The notes below the pieces were generated by a model that saw only the letters and a program-made list of their open reading frames with translations, did no database searches and was not told where the DNA came from. Shown here in pieces: positions 1 through 5,756 of a stretch of DNA of 24,265 nt. The stretch comes from an uncultured Lachnospiraceae bacterium (lineage in GTDB: Bacteria; Bacillota; Clostridia; Lachnospirales; Lachnospiraceae), in NCBI GenBank assembly GCA_910587895.1, contig CAJUOE010000337.1:1-24265 (forward strand), read 5' to 3'. Each line of letters starts with the position of its first letter. Position 1 is the stretch's first letter. The translations under genes and the position numbers were made by a program.

Positions 1-1
1 A

Positions 2-82
2 ATTGTCTGTGAGGAGATGACCGGCACTTGGTGTGGTTTCTGCCCGAGAGGAATGGTGGGGCTGGAGCTTATGAAGATGTTG
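2..82 (+). other. Foreign fragment of a thioredoxin-fold protein (probable assembly chimera)
   Basis: The + strand frame starting at base 2 reads EEMTGTWCGFCPRGMVGLE. This matches the WCxxCPRG active-site segment of thioredoxin-like proteins common in Bacteroidetes. The same bases lie on the opposite strand to the integrase, whose similarity stops at about base 82. The segment has no start of its own and its family resemblance ends near base 82. It is best read as sequence from another genome joined here. A true genomic junction cannot be excluded. Confidence 0.6.
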
Positions 83-711
83 TGTTGGAGGGGGATTGCC
101 CCGTCTCTTGTCTCCCTGTCCAATTCCTCCAGGAATGCAGCAGCCTGTTCCGGGGTGAAGAAGGAAATTTCCGGATTTCCCTGCCTGGGCGGCTTGACGC
201 GCTTGCATGGGTTTTCCGTGATGATGTTCCACTGCACGGCGGTTGTCATTATGGAGCTTATGACGGCATGGACGCGCTTTATGGTCGTCGGGGAATAGCC
301 GCCCGGCTTGCCGTCCTTGCGCTCCTTTTGCAGGGTGGCGTATAATTTGTTCAGGTGTGCCGGCTGCACCCTTGCCAGTTTCAGATGCCCGATTTCCGGG
401 ATTGCGTGTACATCCAGCAGGAACCTGTAGACCTCCGCCGTGGTCGGCTCAAGCTGTACCCTTGCGTATTCCTCCATCCAGCGCTTTGTGAATTCCTGGA
501 AGGTGAGCTTTTCGCCGTCTAAGTATTTCCCATTCTTCACCCTGTCCTCAAAGTCCATGGCGAACCGTTCCAATGCCTTCTGGTTCTGTTTTTCCGTCTT
601 GCCCGGATCCGGGATCCAGGTGGCGGTTTCCAGAATCTGCCTGTCGTGGACATCCCTTCCGTTGCTCACGGTCACCTGGTAGCCCTTGCCTCTCTTCCTG
701 ATGCTTGCCAT
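82..711 (-). CDS. int: Tyrosine site-specific integrase, C-terminal catalytic half missing
   Basis: This is the N-terminal ~210 residues of a phage-type tyrosine recombinase, which integrates and excises the element at tRNA-Lys. The first ~65 residues (MASIRKRGKGYQVTVSNGRD...) match the arm-binding domain of Firmicute phage integrases. Residues ~65-170 are the SAM-like core-binding domain, with the typical SPTTIKRVHAVISS and NPCKRVKPPR segments. The family similarity ends at IPLQH. The catalytic domain (R...HxxR...Y) is absent, and the open frame beyond it reads antisense to a foreign fragment. The start ATG at 711 has a strong AGGAGG-type site 7-10 bases upstream. Full length would be about 380-400 residues, so about 550 bases are missing. 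A small ORF ends 5 bases before the start, suggesting translational coupling. Confidence 0.85.
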
Positions 712-716
712 ATTTA

Positions 717-854
717 TCATTCCTCCTTGAAATTGGGTATAAAAATAACAGCCCTGGTCTTGCCAGAACTGCCCCAATAGGATATAATATGCTTGTAGAG
801 GGAGTCGTCCTCGAACCCCTTGTCCCATTCTTTTGAATGGTTGACTGGTTCCAT
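717..854 (-). CDS. Small ORF upstream of integrase, unknown function
   Basis: This is a 45-residue ORF (MEPVNHSKEW...FIPNFKEE). AAGGAAGAG lies six bases before its ATG. An in-frame ATG at 872 would add six residues but has no good ribosome site. Its TGA stop lies in the integrase leader, 5 bases before the integrase start and just after the GGAGGA site, so translation of the two may be coupled. I recognise no domain. It is acidic at its N-terminus and has a hydrophobic/aromatic middle (KHIISYWGSSGKTRAVIFI). A - strand TATAAT at 893-888 could be its promoter's -10. It could be a leader peptide that tunes integrase expression, or chance coding. Confidence 0.4.
   Translation of the reverse strand: MEPVNHSKEWDKGFEDDSLYKHIISYWGSSGKTRAVIFIPNFKEE
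760..788 (+). promoter_or_regulatory. Sigma-A promoter firing away from the integrase
   Basis: TTGCCA at 760-765, a 17-base spacer and TATAAT at 783-788 form a near-consensus promoter on the strand opposite the integrase leader. It has no sense gene downstream. It shares TATAATATGC with other RNA promoters in the element. Confidence 0.6.
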
Positions 855-957
855 GAACGGCTCTTCCTTCATTTCTTGCGATAAGCTATTATATGTCCTT
901 TTGGGTATATATGGAGCCGTCCCGGTGCTGGTAACGCCGGGGCAGTTTCATTTTCGG
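795..957 (+). ncRNA. Candidate antisense RNA to the integrase leader
   Basis: Transcription from the promoter at 760-788 would start near 795. It could end after a 7-bp hairpin (921-927 with 935-941, one G-U pair) followed by a T-rich stretch (CAGTTTCATTTTC). The RNA would be fully complementary to the small ORF upstream of int and to the predicted 5' part of the integrase message. The terminator is weak, so the 3' end is uncertain. Read-through toward the next promoter at 960 is possible. Confidence 0.3.
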
Positions 958-959
958 GG

Positions 960-988
960 TTGAAAAATCCGTGTACGTGGTTTATAAT
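960..988 (+). promoter_or_regulatory. Promoter of the antitoxin RNA
   Basis: TTGAAA at 960-965, a 17-base spacer and TATAAT at 983-988. Transcription would start near 995 and run convergently toward the small toxin gene. ATAATATGCTTAAC here is repeated on the opposite strand (1252-1239), where it would serve the toxin. Confidence 0.7.
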
Positions 989-994
989 ATGCTT

Positions 995-1109
995 AACAAG
1001 ACAGCCGGAAGGTGAGTGCAAGTCACCCGACCCGGCAATAATTAAGATTAGCTATGAGAATAGCCGTTCCTAAACTTTGACGAGAGCAGGACGGCTATTT
1101 CTTATTTTT
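995..1109 (+). ncRNA. Antisense antitoxin RNA of a type I toxin-antitoxin locus
   Basis: This predicted ~115-base RNA runs from a strong promoter into a terminator hairpin (1059-1067 with 1091-1099, then TTTCTTATTTTT). Its 3' half is complementary to the last codons and 3' end of the holin-like toxin gene on the other strand. A 5' hairpin, GGTGA (1011-1015) with TCACC (1023-1027), carries sequence complementary to CTCACC in the toxin leader and to GGTGA at the toxin ribosome site. AATAAT can pair with ATTATT just before the toxin start. This resembles the RatA/TxpA and Fst/par arrangements, in which the RNA blocks toxin translation. The assignment is inferred from layout and pairing. Confidence 0.6.
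1059..1109 (+). terminator. Shared (possibly bidirectional) terminator of the type I TA locus
   Basis: AATAGCCGT (1059-1067) pairs with ACGGCTATT (1091-1099), followed by TTTCTTATTTTT on the + strand. On the - strand the hairpin overlaps the toxin stop codon and is followed by a weaker T-rich stretch, so it may also end the toxin message. Confidence 0.65.
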
Positions 1110-1178
1110 CAGATTCAGAATCGCTACGATCAGTAGTGCCACGGTTAAAATCACCATGAGTTCCTCATATGTACTCAT
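1095..1178 (-). CDS. Putative holin-like type I toxin peptide (27 aa)
   Basis: The short peptide MSTYEELMVILTVALLIVAI continues NLKNKK. It is a polar N-terminus, one hydrophobic membrane helix (residues ~8-21) and a lysine-rich tail. This fits the putative holin-like toxin family (TxpA/Fst-like membrane peptides), which are made by Firmicute chromosomes and phages and depolarise the membrane when over-produced. GGAAGGTGGTG lies just upstream of the ATG. The upstream -10 (CATAAT, - strand 1252-1247) lacks a clear -35. An antisense RNA overlaps its 3' end. The job here may be to stabilise the element in the chromosome by post-segregational killing. It is too short for homology certainty, but its shape, context and opposing RNA agree. 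Confidence 0.72.
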   Translation of the reverse strand: MSTYEELMVILTVALLIVAILNLKNKK

Positions 1179-1264
1179 AATAATCACCACCTTCCGCAAG
1201 ACTCGGATTGGGTGAGAGCACGTCCCCCGGCTGCCCGGTTAAGCATATTATGTTGTCATGGTGG

Positions 1265-1291
1265 CTGCTGCATGGCTGGAAGGTGCAGCAG
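1265..1291 (-). promoter_or_regulatory. Inverted repeat between the repressor gene and the toxin promoter
   Basis: CTGCTGCA (1265-1272) and TGCAGCAG (1284-1291) form a perfect 8-bp inverted repeat with an 11-base loop. On the - strand it follows the repressor gene and sits where the toxin promoter's -35 would lie. It could be a repressor-gene terminator without a U-tract, or an operator on the toxin promoter. Confidence 0.4.
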
Positions 1292-1344
1292 GGTTATTTT
1301 GGTGTTTGTTCTAACTCAAACGTTGTCATTCCTGAAATGAATTT

Positions 1345-1782
1345 TTATTTTGGGAAGTCGTTTAACTTGTTGTTTAAGGAAAATTTCAAATATTTCCAAG
1401 TGTCATCTTTTATTTCCTGTAGTTCGTCCCAAGATAATGTTAATTTAATGTGATTAGTAATATCTCTTGAAATTAAAATATAATTAGTATCATCAAGAGA
1501 TTTTACAATATAGCCAAGTGAATCATAGAATTTAAATACATCATTTATATCCATAATATTTTCTTTGTAAGTTAAACCCATAAGTTCAGCTATTGAGATA
1601 TCTAGTGCATCAGCTATTTTTCCTAATTGTTCTATGCTTGGTTCTCTGTTGTTGTTTTCATAATTTGAATATGTTGAATATGGAATGCCAGTTAATTCTG
1701 ACATTTCTTTCTGGGTCATTCCCTTTTCACTTCGGAATTTTCTGATTCTATTTCCTACTTGTATTATTTCGTTTATTCCCAT
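1345..1782 (-). CDS. CI-like XRE-family phage repressor
   Basis: This 145-residue protein has an N-terminal XRE helix-turn-helix (residues ~8-65: IRKFRSEKGMTQKEMSEL, then IPYSTYSNYENNNREPS). A C-terminal part of ~80 residues is probably for dimerisation and contains no visible RecA-dependent cleavage site or serine-lysine protease pair. A GTG 9 bases upstream is possible, but the ATG at 1782 is preferred because GAGGTG lies at the right distance. It is transcribed divergently from the Cro-like gene across a region with three related operators, so it should hold the element dormant. Without a LexA-type protease domain, induction is more likely by a helper-phage or antirepressor protein than by self-cleavage; that is inference. 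The gene is clearly more AT-rich than the replication and capsid genes. Confidence 0.88.
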   Translation of the reverse strand: MGINEIIQVGNRIRKFRSEKGMTQKEMSELTGIPYSTYSNYENNNREPSIEQLGKIADALDISIAELMGLTYKENIMDINDVFKFYDSLGYIVKSLDDTNYILISRDITNHIKLTLSWDELQEIKDDTWKYLKFSLNNKLNDFPK

Positions 1783-1799
1783 GCTTTTCACCTCTGATG

Positions 1800-1805
1800 A
1801 TTATA
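1800..1805 (-). promoter_or_regulatory. Probable -10 of the repressor promoter
   Basis: TATAAT on the - strand would start transcription about 10 bases before the repressor ATG, just ahead of the ribosome site. No convincing -35 is seen, as expected for a promoter that needs activation or is weak. The nearest operator (1817-1832) would cover its upstream part. Confidence 0.45.
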
Positions 1806-1816
1806 GTATCATATTA

Positions 1817-1913
1817 TATTCAAAAATGAAAAGGTTATTTTAAATTTTCTATTGACATATTCATTATAGAATAGTATTATGTGCTTGTCAATAAATATAT
1901 TCGATATTGAATA
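1817..1913. promoter_or_regulatory. Three evenly spaced operators of the lysogeny switch
   Basis: Copies of TATTC-N6-GAATA lie at 1817-1832 (right half GAAAA), 1858-1873 and 1898-1913. The last two are perfect half-site palindromes. Start-to-start distances are 41 and 40 bases, close to four helical turns, so bound proteins would sit on one face of the DNA. The middle site fills the spacer of the rightward promoter, and the right one lies between that promoter and the Cro-like start. This matches a lambda-like three-operator switch. Confidence 0.7.
1852..1880 (+). promoter_or_regulatory. Rightward early promoter
   Basis: TTGACA at 1852-1857, a 17-base spacer and TATTAT at 1875-1880. It drives the Cro-like gene and probably the whole early operon. 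An operator palindrome occupies the spacer exactly, so repressor binding and RNA polymerase should exclude each other. Confidence 0.8.
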
Positions 1914-1931
1914 TAAGAAAGAGGTGAACAA

Positions 1932-2141
1932 ATGAAATTAAAATTGGATACGAAAAAAATTTATCTGGCCATGGCTGAAAAGGGCATCACAGCCACAGAG
2001 ATTGCCAAGCAAGGCAGCGTAAGCCAACAGGCAGTATCCAATGCGCTGAATGGAAACCGGATAGGCAAGGTCAAGGTTGTTCCGGCAATCTGTAAGGCGT
2101 TGGGATTGTCTGCAAAGGACATTGTAATCATTGAGGATTAG
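1932..2141 (+). CDS. Cro-like XRE-family regulator
   Basis: This 69-residue protein is almost wholly one XRE helix-turn-helix domain (TATEIAKQGSVSQQAVSNALNG as the two helices). It starts at ATG 1932 after AAGAGGTG and is the first gene of the rightward early transcript, directly across from the CI-like repressor. By position and size it should play the Cro role, shutting off the repressor promoter when the element leaves dormancy. The next gene starts 12 bases later, so they are co-transcribed. A plain small XRE regulator without a Cro role is the alternative. Confidence 0.82.
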   Translation: MKLKLDTKKIYLAMAEKGITATEIAKQGSVSQQAVSNALNGNRIGKVKVVPAICKALGLSAKDIVIIED

Positions 2142-2153
2142 GAAGGAGGCTAT

Positions 2154-2642
2154 ATGAGGCTGAATGTAAGCAGCTACCGTTCTATTTTGAACGAAAAGGG
2201 CTTAACTGATAGCCAGGTATGCAGAAGTACAGGCTTATCAGAAAAGACGCTTTTTTGGATTTTGGAGAACCAGTACATAGAGGTTCCGACATTGGAACTG
2301 GTTGCGGATGCCCTGGGGGTCGCATCCGGGGAAATTGCCCTTCCGGATCCCGATGGATGCATGGAGAACGTCATTGAATGGGTCAGGGATCAGGACCGGG
2401 CAACATTGACGCTCTCCCAGCGTAGGACAATCACCAGGGTAAGGAGGCTGGCGGAGAAACACCCGGAGGAATGCCAGGTTGTAGCCGAGAATCCGGATGG
2501 CAGCATATGCGCATATGTCCCGGTATCCTGGATTAAGATCTCACCGCTTAAAAAGGTGTCGGAAGAACGCCGGGAATTGTCACGTAGGATAATGAATGAT
2601 TTACATTCAAAACGCGCAGACACTACACGTAATAATGGGTAA
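2154..2642 (+). CDS. HTH protein with a C-terminal phage domain of unknown role
   Basis: In this 162-residue protein, residues ~5-60 form an XRE-like helix-turn-helix (LTDSQVCRSTGLSEKTLFWI). Residues ~68-125 hold a segment seen in clostridial phage regulators (ENVIEWVRDQDRATLTLSQR, then RVRRLAEKHPEECQVVAENPDG), ending with the PVSWIKIS motif and a charged tail. It starts at ATG 2154 with AAGGAGG upstream, 12 bases after the Cro-like gene and in the same transcript. It may be an antirepressor or a second regulator of the early operon. I can assign only DNA binding with any assurance. Between it and the next gene lie ~90 bases with a CCCCT/AGGGG inverted pair but no clear terminator. Confidence 0.65.
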   Translation: MRLNVSSYRSILNEKGLTDSQVCRSTGLSEKTLFWILENQYIEVPTLELVADALGVASGEIALPDPDGCMENVIEWVRDQDRATLTLSQRRTITRVRRLAEKHPEECQVVAENPDGSICAYVPVSWIKISPLKKVSEERRELSRRIMNDLHSKRADTTRNNG

Positions 2643-2733
2643 ATTTCAACGAAAACCCCTCCAAGGTAGATTTATTAGGGCAAGGGGGTAAAAACGGATT
2701 TTCATGATTAATACAACGGAAAGGAGTGGAAAA

Positions 2734-2925
2734 ATGGAGAGGAGCGTACAGATGGTGACATTGAAGGAGGCGTCCCAGAGGACGGGCATCAGCTATGACC
2801 GGCTGCGGAAGATGTGCATCAACAACCAGGTCGTCCACATCAAGGCGGGGTGCAAGTTCCTGCTCAACTGGGAAAGGCTGGTGGACTACCTGAACACCGG
2901 GGAGGCACAGCATGGGCGTGTATGA
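2734..2925 (+). CDS. Excisionase-like helix-turn-helix protein
   Basis: This 63-residue protein is a MerR/Xis-type winged helix (VTLKEASQRTGISYDRLRKM, then a wing and WERLVDYLNTG). Such proteins bend DNA to steer integrase toward excision, or act as small regulators. The ATG at 2734 is chosen over an in-frame ATG at 2704 because AAAGGAGTGG precedes it. Its last 14 bases overlap the start of the ERF gene, indicating translational coupling. Base composition shifts to GC-rich from about this gene on. A role as Xis is an inference from family shape and the presence of an integrase. It lies far from int, as in several satellites and prophages. Confidence 0.68.
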   Translation: MERSVQMVTLKEASQRTGISYDRLRKMCINNQVVHIKAGCKFLLNWERLVDYLNTGEAQHGRV

Positions 2926-3577
2926 GAAACTGCTCCTGGTGCAGACGCAGCTCAAGGCCCCGAAGAACCAGGACAACGTCTTCGGCGGGTTCAAGTACCG
3001 CAGCTGCGAGGACATACTGGAGGCGGTAAAGCCCCTGCTGCACGAGGTGAACGCCGTGCTCGTCATATCGGATGACATCATTGCGGCAGGCGGAAGGACT
3101 TACGTGAAGGCAACCGCGACCTTCCGGGACGTGGAGGGCGGGGGGCAGGTGGAGGCGTTCGGGTATGCCCGGGAGCCGGAGAGCCGCCCGAAGATGGACG
3201 AGGCGCAGGTGACGGGGTCATCCTCCAGCTATGCGAGGAAATACGCGCTGAACGGCCTGTTCTGCATCGACGACACCCGGGACCCGGACGCGACGAACAC
3301 CGGGCAGGGGAGCAAGGCGCAGAGGGGGCAGCAGAAGGCAGGACAGGAGGGCATCACCCCCGGGCAGCTTGCAGCCCTGAGGGGCGAGGCGGACAGCAAG
3401 GGCGTTGGGTACCAGGCCATATGCCAGAGGTACGGAAAAAAGAGGCTGGAAGAGCTTACGGTGCTTGACTTCAAAAAGGCAATGTCCGGGCTGTCGAAGA
3501 TGCCGGACAAGACCCCGGAGGACTTCAATGCAGGATATGAGCAGCAGTCAATGTTTGAGGATATGCCGTTCCGGTAG
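2912..3577 (+). CDS. erf: ERF-family single-strand annealing protein
   Basis: This 221-residue protein has an ERF superfamily domain in residues ~1-130. Signs are the start VYEKLLLVQTQLKAPKNQ, the segment FGGFKYRSCEDILEAVKPLL, the extended strands YVKATATFRD, and the family hallmark TGSSSSYARKYALNGLFCID. ERF proteins anneal complementary single strands during phage recombination and replication, like Red-beta or RecT. After a polar linker rich in Gln and Gly, the C-terminus (~residues 155-205) has a small helical domain probably used for binding SSB or DNA. It is longer than the core domain alone, as usual. It starts inside the preceding gene and is followed after 17 bases by the replisome organiser. 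Presence of ERF implies the element replicates its own DNA through recombination-prone intermediates. Confidence 0.88.
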   Translation: MGVYEKLLLVQTQLKAPKNQDNVFGGFKYRSCEDILEAVKPLLHEVNAVLVISDDIIAAGGRTYVKATATFRDVEGGGQVEAFGYAREPESRPKMDEAQVTGSSSSYARKYALNGLFCIDDTRDPDATNTGQGSKAQRGQQKAGQEGITPGQLAALRGEADSKGVGYQAICQRYGKKRLEELTVLDFKKAMSGLSKMPDKTPEDFNAGYEQQSMFEDMPFR

Positions 3578-3594
3578 GAAGGAGAGAAGGATAA

Positions 3595-4401
3595 ATGGCA
3601 AATAGAAGGATGTTCAGTTTGAGCATTGTCGATACTGACAAATTTTTAGAAATGCCAGCGACGACGCAGTTATTATATTTCCACTTGGGAATGAGGGCAG
3701 ATGACGACGGCTTTGTCTCTTCCCCAAGGAAGGTGCTGGCTTTTACAAATTGCACTAGTGATGACATGAAGGTGCTTGCGTCCAAAGGCTTTATCATTCC
3801 GTTTGAGAGTGGGATAATAGTCATTACGCACTGGAAACAGCAAAATTACATACAATCTGACAGATACCGGAAAACGATACATACGGAGGAACGGAATCTA
3901 TTGGAGCTTGTCGGAAATGTATACAAGCTTAATCCAGACTGTATACATGATGGAGACGAGATGGAGACACAGTATAGTTTAAGTAAGGATATAGTTAGAG
4001 ATAGAGATAGTATAAGTAATACTATATGCCCGGAGCCAGAAACTGCCCCCGGGCTGTCGGGAATCAGGATCATCCTGAATGACAGGACGTGCTATGACGT
4101 CCCGGCGGAGAAGATAGCCCTCTGGAAGGAGACCTACCCGGCAGTGGACATCGAGCAGGAACTAAGGAAGATGGCGGCGTGGAGCGACGCCAACCCTGCA
4201 AAGCGCAAGACCAGGAGGGGCATTGCCCGGTTCATCAACAGCTGGCTGTCCAGGGAGCAGGACAGGGGCGGCAGGGTGCAGCAGGATAACGGCAGGGTGC
4301 AGCAGGACAGGCCGTTCTATGGGGTGGAGCAGCCGGACTACCTGAAATACTTAGGGACGGAGCTCACGCCGGAAGAAAAGGCCCTGCTCGGCGAGGAATA
4401 G
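3595..4401 (+). CDS. Replisome organiser (replication initiator)
   Basis: This 268-residue protein has residues ~1-105 matching the N-terminal winged-helix domain of phage replisome organisers (FSLSIVDTDKFLEMPATTQL, then YFHLGMRADDDGFV, then HWKQQNYIQSDRYR). That domain binds the origin. Residues ~165-225 hold the conserved DnaD/DnaT-type tail (WKETYP..DIEQEL..M..WSDANPAKRKTRRGIARFINSWLSR), which recruits the helicase loader. The two parts are joined by a low-complexity linker encoded by an AT-rich repeat stretch. The first half of the gene is distinctly AT-rich and the second GC-rich, so it looks like a recombinant of two parents. It works with the DnaC-like loader just downstream (13 bases) to load host DnaB on the element origin. 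Confidence 0.82.
   Translation: MANRRMFSLSIVDTDKFLEMPATTQLLYFHLGMRADDDGFVSSPRKVLAFTNCTSDDMKVLASKGFIIPFESGIIVITHWKQQNYIQSDRYRKTIHTEERNLLELVGNVYKLNPDCIHDGDEMETQYSLSKDIVRDRDSISNTICPEPETAPGLSGIRIILNDRTCYDVPAEKIALWKETYPAVDIEQELRKMAAWSDANPAKRKTRRGIARFINSWLSREQDRGGRVQQDNGRVQQDRPFYGVEQPDYLKYLGTELTPEEKALLGEE
3971..4027 (+). repeat. AT-rich repeats inside the initiator gene, possible origin
   Basis: The linker-coding part of the replisome organiser holds repeated AGTATA...AAGTAA blocks, TAGAGA/GATAG repeats, and a perfect 7-bp inverted repeat ATAGTAT (4007-4013) / ATACTAT (4019-4025). Lambda-type initiators carry their origin inside the gene between the DNA-binding and recruiting domains. The same layout here makes this a candidate origin. 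Confidence 0.4.
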
Positions 4402-4414
4402 GGGGTGGCTGGCA

Positions 4415-5302
4415 ATGGACAGAAAGCCGATCGCGCATTACGCGGCATACAGGGTACTGAAACCCGGGGGCAGCCGCCACAGGGCAATCCCCATGGGGGA
4501 TCAGGTGCTCGCGGAGCGGAGACGGTACATGCGCGGCATACTGAAGGACACCAGGTTCCGGGCGGCAAGCAACAATGACCTTGACGAAATGCTGCTCTAC
4601 CCGGTATGTGACACGTACATCGTGCAGGACCCGCAGGGGCGCGAGTTCTACCTGGAGACCGGACGCGTGAGCCCGGGGCTTGCCCGGGAAAGGAAGGAGC
4701 GCGCGCTGATCCCCCCGGAGTACAAGGGGAAGATGCTCAAGGACTTCAACTGGGACCTATACGGGTGCGACGCGTCCAACCAGAAGAAGACGGTGACGTC
4801 CTTCCTGCTGCACTTCCCGGAATACAGGGAAAGGGGGATGGGGCTATACATCTTCTCCAACACGAAGGGGAGCGGGAAGACGATGCTTTCCTGCATCCTG
4901 CTCAACGAGGCCAGCGAGCGCTACGGCATAAACTGCAAGTTCATCAGCGTGTATGACTACCTGGACCTCACGAGGAAGAAATACGGCGGCGCCCCGGAAA
5001 GCGTGGGCATGGTGAAGGGGGCGGAGCTGCTGGTCGTGGACGACATAGGGGCGCAGATGGGGAAGGAGTGGATAGACAGCACCTTCTATGAGCTGGTGGA
5101 CTTCCGCTATGCGGGCAGGATGCCGACCATCTACACGAGCAACCTCCCGTTTGAGGGGCTGGCGATGGACGAGAGGACGGTAGACCGCATGGAGAGGAAC
5201 ACCGTCATGCTGGGCCTCCCGGAAAGGGCGGTCAGGAAGGAGCTCGGGAGGCGGGAGAAGGAAGAATTCATGAAACAAATGGGAATGAAGAATGCCCCAT
5301 AG
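4415..5302 (+). CDS. dnaC: DnaC-like helicase loader (AAA+ ATPase)
   Basis: This 295-residue protein of the DnaC/IstB-type AAA+ family loads the replicative helicase DnaB onto DNA opened by the initiator. The Walker A motif is TKGSGKTM with Lys155. The Walker B motif is LLVVDDIGAQ with Asp209-Asp210. The arginine-rich sensor region (ERTVDRMERN) and the TIYTSNLPFEGL sensor-1 strand are in place. The N-terminal ~100 residues are a basic domain typical of phage loaders; it lacks the cysteine-rich zinc site of some relatives. The GC-rich start at 4415 has GGGGGTGG upstream. The stop codon lies within a strong hairpin (5293-5325). With ERF and the organiser it completes a self-sufficient initiation module that relies on host polymerase and DnaB. 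Confidence 0.9.
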   Translation: MDRKPIAHYAAYRVLKPGGSRHRAIPMGDQVLAERRRYMRGILKDTRFRAASNNDLDEMLLYPVCDTYIVQDPQGREFYLETGRVSPGLARERKERALIPPEYKGKMLKDFNWDLYGCDASNQKKTVTSFLLHFPEYRERGMGLYIFSNTKGSGKTMLSCILLNEASERYGINCKFISVYDYLDLTRKKYGGAPESVGMVKGAELLVVDDIGAQMGKEWIDSTFYELVDFRYAGRMPTIYTSNLPFEGLAMDERTVDRMERNTVMLGLPERAVRKELGRREKEEFMKQMGMKNAP

Positions 5303-5345
5303 GCACGGACAATGCCAATGGGGCAGGGCATGGCCGGAGCCATGC
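5293..5345. repeat. Two tandem perfect hairpins after the loader gene
   Basis: The first hairpin is TGCCCCAT (5293-5300) with ATGGGGCA (5318-5325), plus an inner GGCA/TGCC, giving 12 bp with one A-A mismatch. The second is GCATGGC (5328-5334) with GCCATGC (5339-5345) and a CGGA loop. Neither is followed by a U-tract, so simple termination is unlikely. The first covers the loader's stop codon. They may be message-processing sites, part of a replication origin, or decay barriers separating replication genes from the small ORFs. Confidence 0.6.
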
Positions 5346-5394
5346 AAGGGCATATATATTTTAGCAGGTTTCCGGCGGAAAGGGAAGGGAAATT

Positions 5395-5625
5395 ATGGAC
5401 AGGCACGAAATTTTCATGGAACTTGACAGCATCCATTCCAGGTATGAGCGGCTGGCATCGCTGGTTGACCTCCTGTACATAATGGCATCGGAAATGATGG
5501 ATGTTGCCGGGATTCCGGAAGACTGCCTCTCTAATGTGCTGCATGAGGTCAGGCTTGGATTGGCAGAAAACAACAGGATTTTGAAGGAAATTTTAGACGG
5601 GAGGGAAGAAAGCCATGAAAAATAA
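5395..5625 (+). CDS. Small helical phage protein, unknown function
   Basis: This 76-residue, mainly helical acidic protein (MDRHEIFMELDSIHSRYERL, then LVDLLYIMASEMMDVAG) has no domain I can name. GGAAGGGAAATT precedes its ATG. The next ORF overlaps its last 11 bases. Small proteins of this kind sit between replication and structural modules in many Lachnospiraceae prophages. There is no signal peptide or clear membrane segment. Coding is supported by the ribosome site, the overlap with the next ORF and composition like its neighbours. Confidence 0.6.
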   Translation: MDRHEIFMELDSIHSRYERLASLVDLLYIMASEMMDVAGIPEDCLSNVLHEVRLGLAENNRILKEILDGREESHEK

Positions 5626-5734
5626 CCTTATTTCTGGCATAAGAACAGCGTTTGGGGCATTCCGGGAGACGCGCAGGGTGCGGAGGGATGCCGCCGCCCT
5701 GAGGCGCGCCATAAGGCAGCTCCGCAAGGTTTGA
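5615..5734 (+). CDS. Tiny arginine-rich ORF, unknown function
   Basis: This 39-residue ORF (MKNNLISGIRTAFGAFRETR, then RVRRDAAALRRAIRQLRKV) starts inside the previous gene, with AGGGAAGAAA upstream, so translation is probably coupled. It is strongly basic: after the first ~12 residues nearly every third residue is Arg or Lys, forming one predicted amphipathic helix. That could bind nucleic acid or an acidic partner. I recognise no family. The stop is at 5732-5734, just before a repeat cluster. Confidence 0.45.
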   Translation: MKNNLISGIRTAFGAFRETRRVRRDAAALRRAIRQLRKV

Positions 5735-5756
5735 GATATTTATGCAAACTTGACAG

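Noticed and set aside
28..345. Long + strand ORFs over the integrase region (17-298, 28-345, 440-682)
   Set aside because: They lie antisense to a clear integrase. Only the first ~80 bases show a real protein signature, and that was reported as a foreign fragment.
2643..2733. Terminator between the second HTH gene and the Xis-like gene
   Set aside because: Only a weak CCCCT/AGGGG pairing is present and no U-tract follows.
2623..3081. - strand ORF of 152 codons over the Xis-like and ERF genes
   Set aside because: It is antisense to overlapping genes with good ribosome sites and family motifs.
4844..5353. - strand ORF of 169 codons opposite the DnaC-like gene
   Set aside because: It is antisense to intact Walker motifs, has no ribosome site and has a His/Pro-rich composition typical of shadows.
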